From the NCBI GenBank assembly GCA_944548615.1, contig OX155980.1, positions 186,001-250,000 on the forward strand: 64,000 nucleotides of DNA, written 5' to 3'. Below, piece by piece: positions 59,746 to 64,000 of the stretch. The position numbers and the translations under genes were made by a program. This stretch comes from Micropterix aruncella. Taxonomy: Eukaryota; Arthropoda; Insecta; Lepidoptera; Micropterigidae. Below the pieces are notes generated by a model. It was not told the DNA's origin and did not search any database. It saw only the letters and a program-made list of their open reading frames with translations. How positions within the stretch are numbered: position 1 is the stretch's first letter; every line of letters begins with the position of its first letter.

Positions 59746-60236
59746 TAGCTAATATTTTAGAATTTCTTTTAACATCATCGTAATTAATAAAATTACTCTA
59801 ATAGCCTTACATGTAATTCAAAACTAAATATCATTAAAATATAAACTATCAGAAATAAGCAAATAAATTAAAATATATTCAAAAACATTAGAAACATTAA
59901 AATTATCCTTACAAATTACCTCCACAAAATAAGCAATTCTTTTATGGGACAATGTATACGCTTCTATAAAAAACTTACTCATATTATTAGAGAACTATCT
60001 ATTTATCAACGTTTAAAGTCACCATCAAAGCAAAATTGTATAAAAAAGCATACTATACAATATCTAATTATGTAAATGACAAAACGGTTTGCGAGTAAGG
60101 CTTGGACGCATCATAAGAACATAAATTAAAAATAATATTTAATTGTGTCTATAAAGAACATTTTGATTTTGACATGTAAAATAATATTTTATGAATTGTC
60201 AAGAACATTCCAGAGTTAATCAAGGTAATCAAGGTA
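59746..60236. other. AT-rich spacer
   Basis: Nothing recognised. Confidence 0.35.
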
Positions 60237-61275
60237 AATATACGAGTGGTCCAAAGCACATGGATTGCTCTTAAATCCTTCCAAAACGCAGGCTATTATC
60301 ATCGGTAGCAGTTACTTTACCTCAAGGATTAATATAAATGAAGTCCTGAAGATCTGCATCGGTGCGGATGAGGTCCCTTTCAGTTTCGAGGTTTAAAACC
60401 TCGGTGTCCATATTGACGACAACCTCTCATGGCGGCCACATATTCGAGAAATGCAACGCAAAGTCTTCGGCCGATTTCATTCGCTGAATAGGCTGAAAAA
60501 TATCGTCCCGGAGGAGAGCAAGATTACGATTTGTCAGTCTGCTCTCCTCCCCCTTCTGGATTATAGAGATGTCGCATTTCTCGACCTCACAGAGGAGTTA
60601 TCCACCAAAGTTGAGCGTCTCCAAAATGTTTGCATTCGGTATATCCATGGCCTCAGAAAATTTGACCACATCACGGAGTACAGAGAGAAGCTTCACTGGC
60701 TGTCGACCCGTGAGAAAAGAGACATGCGAGTTCTCTGTATGCTTTTCAAGATCTTGGATGGCGTCGCTCCCAATTATCTTACCGCCAGATTTACTTCACT
60801 ATCGGCTCATGAACGCCCTCTGAGATCAAAAAACAACCTGCTACTCTCTATCCCTAGTCACAGCAGTGACTTCTTCTCATTCTCTTTCACCGTGCATGGA
60901 GCCCGTCTTTGGAATGCTTTGCCGAAAAATGTGAGAACCGCGCCAAGCATAACAACTTTTAAAAACAGACTCAGAGAGCATTTGAAATCCTCCAGATAAA
61001 TTCCCTTTCCCCTCCTATTCCCCTCCTTTTAAAACTTTAGCGCCCTTATAGGTGTTAGATTATTTTGATGTGGCAAATCTGTGCCCATAAAGAGTAAAGT
61101 ATATACTTATTTCTATCCTCCTATATTTTATTTGTCATACTCTTTATGTTAAGTTATGTAGTCTACTCGCAAATAATGTTCTTAGAGTATAGGTTAGCTC
61201 TAAAATATTGCCTGCAGGCAATAAGCTCGCCTTTTCTTAAGAATAAAGAGTTTTCTTATTATTATTATTATTATT
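60237..61275 (+). mobile_element. CR1-like LINE, 5'-truncated, with repeat tail
   Basis: This insertion begins within the RT domain (LLLNPSKTQAIIIGSS at about 60,270), and one TAA interrupts the frame at about 60,395. It ends in AATAAAGAGTTTTC followed by (TTA)n at about 61,255-61,275, the kind of simple-repeat tail left by LINE target-primed reverse transcription. Confidence 0.8.
60451..60999 (+). pseudogene. CR1-like LINE RT C-terminal region
   Basis: 182 open codons of the post-catalytic part of a LINE reverse transcriptase. Family-typical blocks are LLPLLDYRDVAFLDLTEELS, KVERLQNVCIRYIHGLRKFD, LHWLSTREKRDMRVLCMLFK and FTVHGARLWNALPKNVR, ending soon after FKNRLREHL as these proteins do. 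The ATG at 60,451 is internal; homology continues upstream past an in-frame stop. The YADD core and endonuclease are absent, so no activity is expected. The fragment at 25.1-25.6 kb is a more decayed relative. Confidence 0.85.
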
Positions 61276-62035
61276 GAATGACAATAAAATAATAATCCTG
61301 GGAATTATTATGAGGAATCAAAAAATAAATAATAATACACACATGGATAATATTATAATACATAGTCACTACAATATTCTATCACATAACTAAAAACTAA
61401 AAAAATAAATAAAAAGAAATACTTATACCAAAGTTTTCATTTTAATATTTAATTATCTAATAATATATTCAATATCTGCAGTGGCACCATTTTGAAAGTC
61501 AATCTCTCAAATCAATGCATGTTTTTTTTTATATTTTTGATATACAGTAGTAGGGTGTTGTACAGTTTGGGAGCAAGATACGAGTAGCTTGATTGGCCAA
61601 AAGCGGATCTCCTGAGATGAGTTACTTCTAGGTGTTTGGACCATTTATTTTTAAATCTTCTACAGTGATATGGAATATACATTAATAATAAATTTATTCA
61701 ATTAAACAAAGCATTTACAACACAATGTATCCAGCGGATGCTTCTCAGTATCCGTTGGACCCTGACGGGCTAGCTGGCGAGCTAGATAGTAGACTGTATA
61801 TTATGTCTCTAAGTCTTTACGCTCATCCCACTACTGAATGCATTATCATAAGAAAGAACGCTATACCAGCCTGGAATGATGGCTTAGTCCGTTGTAGTTG
61901 ACACCGCCCACTGCCCAAAATTTGCTCTGCATTCGGGGGAAGTCGAAATATATAAGTAGTTCGAGAATGGCGCGTGCAGATTCTTCGCTGAGTTATATGA
62001 GTTCGTGAGATATATAAAGTCTTATTACGGAGTGA
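61276..62035. other. Spacer with a GC-rich repeat fragment
   Basis: AT-rich to 61,730, then a minus-strand piece of the GC-rich repeat (about 61,760-61,905). No gene. Confidence 0.4.
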
Positions 62036-62039
62036 GCGC

Positions 62040-62250
62040 TAATAATCGCGGCTATCGTGACCGTTTCCCCACTCGAGCTTCGGGTTTCAGGTCACGAAAC
62101 GGAAAAGTAACAAAGGGTCTTTTAGTTTCCGCCCGCGCCGCCGCCGCCGCCGCGCCGCCGCCATTGCGCCCGTTGCGCCACCTCTCGCCGCACGGAGAAA
62201 AGTTCTCACTAACATTATTTTCAATTACCCGCCCGCGCTCGCTTACTACC
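62040..62250. other. CpG-rich island with (GCC)n
   Basis: GCCGCCGCCGCC-type runs and CpG-rich sequence in AT-rich surroundings. On the minus strand GGCGCAATGGCGGCGGCGCG resembles a GC-rich 5' leader or start region. A 90-codon minus-strand frame (62,052-62,324) with a poly-Ala run crosses it but is not recognised. It is a candidate host promoter or first exon. Confidence 0.35.
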
Positions 62251-63188
62251 CACATAGCCCTGCATACACATTGTATACTATATAGTTCCCTCCACACCAT
62301 CAGGCAACGAAGCAAACCAACCATGGGCTGAGTTTATTAAGTAAATATATTAAAAAGTAAGAGTCCTTAATACGTAAAGTGTAGTAGAGTAATTATACAC
62401 CAATATTGTTATTTTCATTAATGGCAATGATAATTTGTCGGGTATTTTAAATGTTAACTTTTAACTTATTAAATGTTAACAAATTTAATCGAAACTTTAT
62501 TGGATTTTAACATATTAACATTTAAAAGCAATCCAATGTTAATAAAAAATTATAATAATGACTGGGAAATCGAAGACTATCGCAGATGATAGAAATTATA
62601 AATAGGATAAAAACGTTTGTATCTTATTTATAATAATTATTGATTTATAAATTACTTCGATTTGTTGCATCATAAAAAAAATATAAAAAGAACCTACATA
62701 AAATAAATATTTAAAATAATCAATAGTGAAGGCATGATCATTTTCCTATTAAAAAAACATTTGCACTATTACAACATTTATCTTTTAGCCATATTTTAAT
62801 GTTTGTGATTGCTGGTTGTTTCATCAATTGCATATTTTTCGGAATATTATTATTTTTATTTTTTTGTTTTCGGGAAACATACAGCGCTTCATTAATTATG
62901 ACTAATTATTCTGATACAGTGTTTCGCTGGCCGATTTATTGTTTCCTACATTATTTTCTTATAAGGTAAATCAAAAGTTGCATTGAACTAAATTAAATTA
63001 AATTAAATTACAATCGAACTATTGCAAGGATAGGAAAGGAGAAGGAGGGGATATATGTAGGATAGGATATAGGTATTCAAATATACTCTTTGCTCTTCTC
63101 TTTATCGCTCTGAGTGTTTTGAAACAATTTGTATACTCACTATACACACATCCTAGACAGCCTCGCTGAATTTAGGTTGATTCAAGTA
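62251..63188. other. AT-rich spacer
   Basis: About 62,566-62,625 matches the flank and outer arm of the 38.1-kb palindrome (ATCGAAGACTATCGC, ATTATAAATAGGATA). A short AATTA tandem lies near 62,990-63,010. No gene. Confidence 0.45.
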
Positions 63189-63863
63189 AAAAAATCGGTT
63201 GTCTGTAAAGTCGGTTTACTGACGATAGTTGAACGTGACAACGTCATAAGAAAATACTAATGGAATGGTTGCATTTGAAGCAGTTTCATTTAAGATTCTG
63301 ATATTGTTTATTACAAACACCCAAAAATATATGCTTTTATACTCACCATTTACAACATGTAAATGTATTATTGTATAGCAGTATAATTGTATAATTATTT
63401 ATTGTTTAAAGTTTATTGTTTTTTAATTTGAAAGTTTGAAATCTCAAACTGTTAAATAACGGTTTGAGAAGCGTTTGAGCACGCTGCGCCATCTAGCGGT
63501 AGGTAATTACTAATAGGGGATAGCTTTTCATACTTTTTTATTTTTTTTAAAATAAAAGTTGCTTACTTCGTTGCACTTCGTTGTACCCACAAGAAAATTG
63601 TCCGTTCAGTAATAACATTCCGTATATCAAGAATACATATAAAATTATGTCAAGAATTCAAATCAATCTAGTGATCTTCATTCGTACTATTTTAGATTGA
63701 GGTTAGTAAATAATTCTTGTCGCAACCGGTAGATGACAGCATTTATATTGAATAATAAATATAATAAATGGAACGCCTCAGACCGAGGTAACGCCGCATG
63801 AGTCATGTTTTTTCGTGCGTGCAGCAGGCTCCATCGATTTATAAGACGTTGTCACGTCAAAAA
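63189..63863 (+). mobile_element. ~680-bp inverted-repeat element, copy 2
   Basis: It matches 5349-6063 nearly end to end, with ACGTGACAACGTC at the left and GACGTTGTCACGT at the right. It lacks about 45 bp of the internal stem (after GCGCCATCTAGCGGTAGG). Non-coding. Confidence 0.8.
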
Positions 63864-64000
63864 TTCGATATCTTCGAATCGACTATGTGGTCATCAAGCT
63901 GTGCATAACAGAGTTTTGAGCGTAACTAGTGCTTACACGAGGGATTTTGAACGTACGAGGAGAGCGAACCCTTCGTGGCGGAACCAACAATGACAGTTTC

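Overview
This window is AT-rich, intron-bearing eukaryotic DNA made almost entirely of transposable elements and their debris. The best fit is an insect. The window holds Helitrons with TC starts and CTAG ends, jockey/CR1-type LINEs, a mariner fossil, an Osvaldo-like Ty3/Gypsy element with a tRNA-Lys primer site, and cut-and-paste elements ending in GACTTGCACCAA. Lepidoptera or Hemiptera are both possible; the order cannot be fixed from sequence alone. I recognise no conserved single-copy host gene, no tRNA or rRNA gene, and nothing prokaryotic.

Layout. 1-9.3 kb: small repeats, including a short MITE, the first of four ~600-bp palindromic elements, a (TA)n array, a ~715-bp inverted-repeat element and a ~1.1-kb element. 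9.3-12.9 kb: a 5'-truncated LINE with a long open RT reading frame; its 3' UTR is split by a (TA)n-flanked ~410-bp near-perfect palindrome. 15.8-21.4 kb: a Ty3/Gypsy retrotransposon with primer-binding site, structured leader, gag, a textbook -1 frameshift signal, broken protease, RT, RNase H and integrase; it is cut off just after the integrase glutamate. 22-27 kb: Helitrons, a mariner fossil and a decayed LINE. 27.6-28.6 kb: the minus-strand 3' end of a LINE encoding a CCHC finger and a restriction-like endonuclease. 31.3-34.9 kb: the most notable locus, a spliced three-exon gene for a Mutator-type DDE transposase fused to a YqaJ/lambda-exonuclease-type nuclease. 38-47 kb: a 78-bp perfect palindrome, GC-rich ~650-bp repeats, LINE 3' ends and two more (TA)n arrays enclosing a second island of the (TA)n-associated family. 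47.7-54.7 kb: three further palindromic elements and a CpG-rich island. 55-64 kb: a complete Helitron, tandem GC-rich repeats, a CR1-like LINE 3' half, a second CpG-rich island and a second ~680-bp inverted-repeat element.

The genes do not form a host pathway. Each codes for mobilisation machinery: target-primed reverse transcription (LINEs), virus-like particle assembly and integration (Gypsy), or DNA cleavage and joining (DDE transposase plus nuclease). A recurring oddity is perfect palindromes with 4-5-nt loops inside repeats whose sister copies lack them. This suggests template-switch inversion or, less interestingly, assembly or sequencing foldback artefacts. Exact element ends, ages and clade names need alignment that I could not run.
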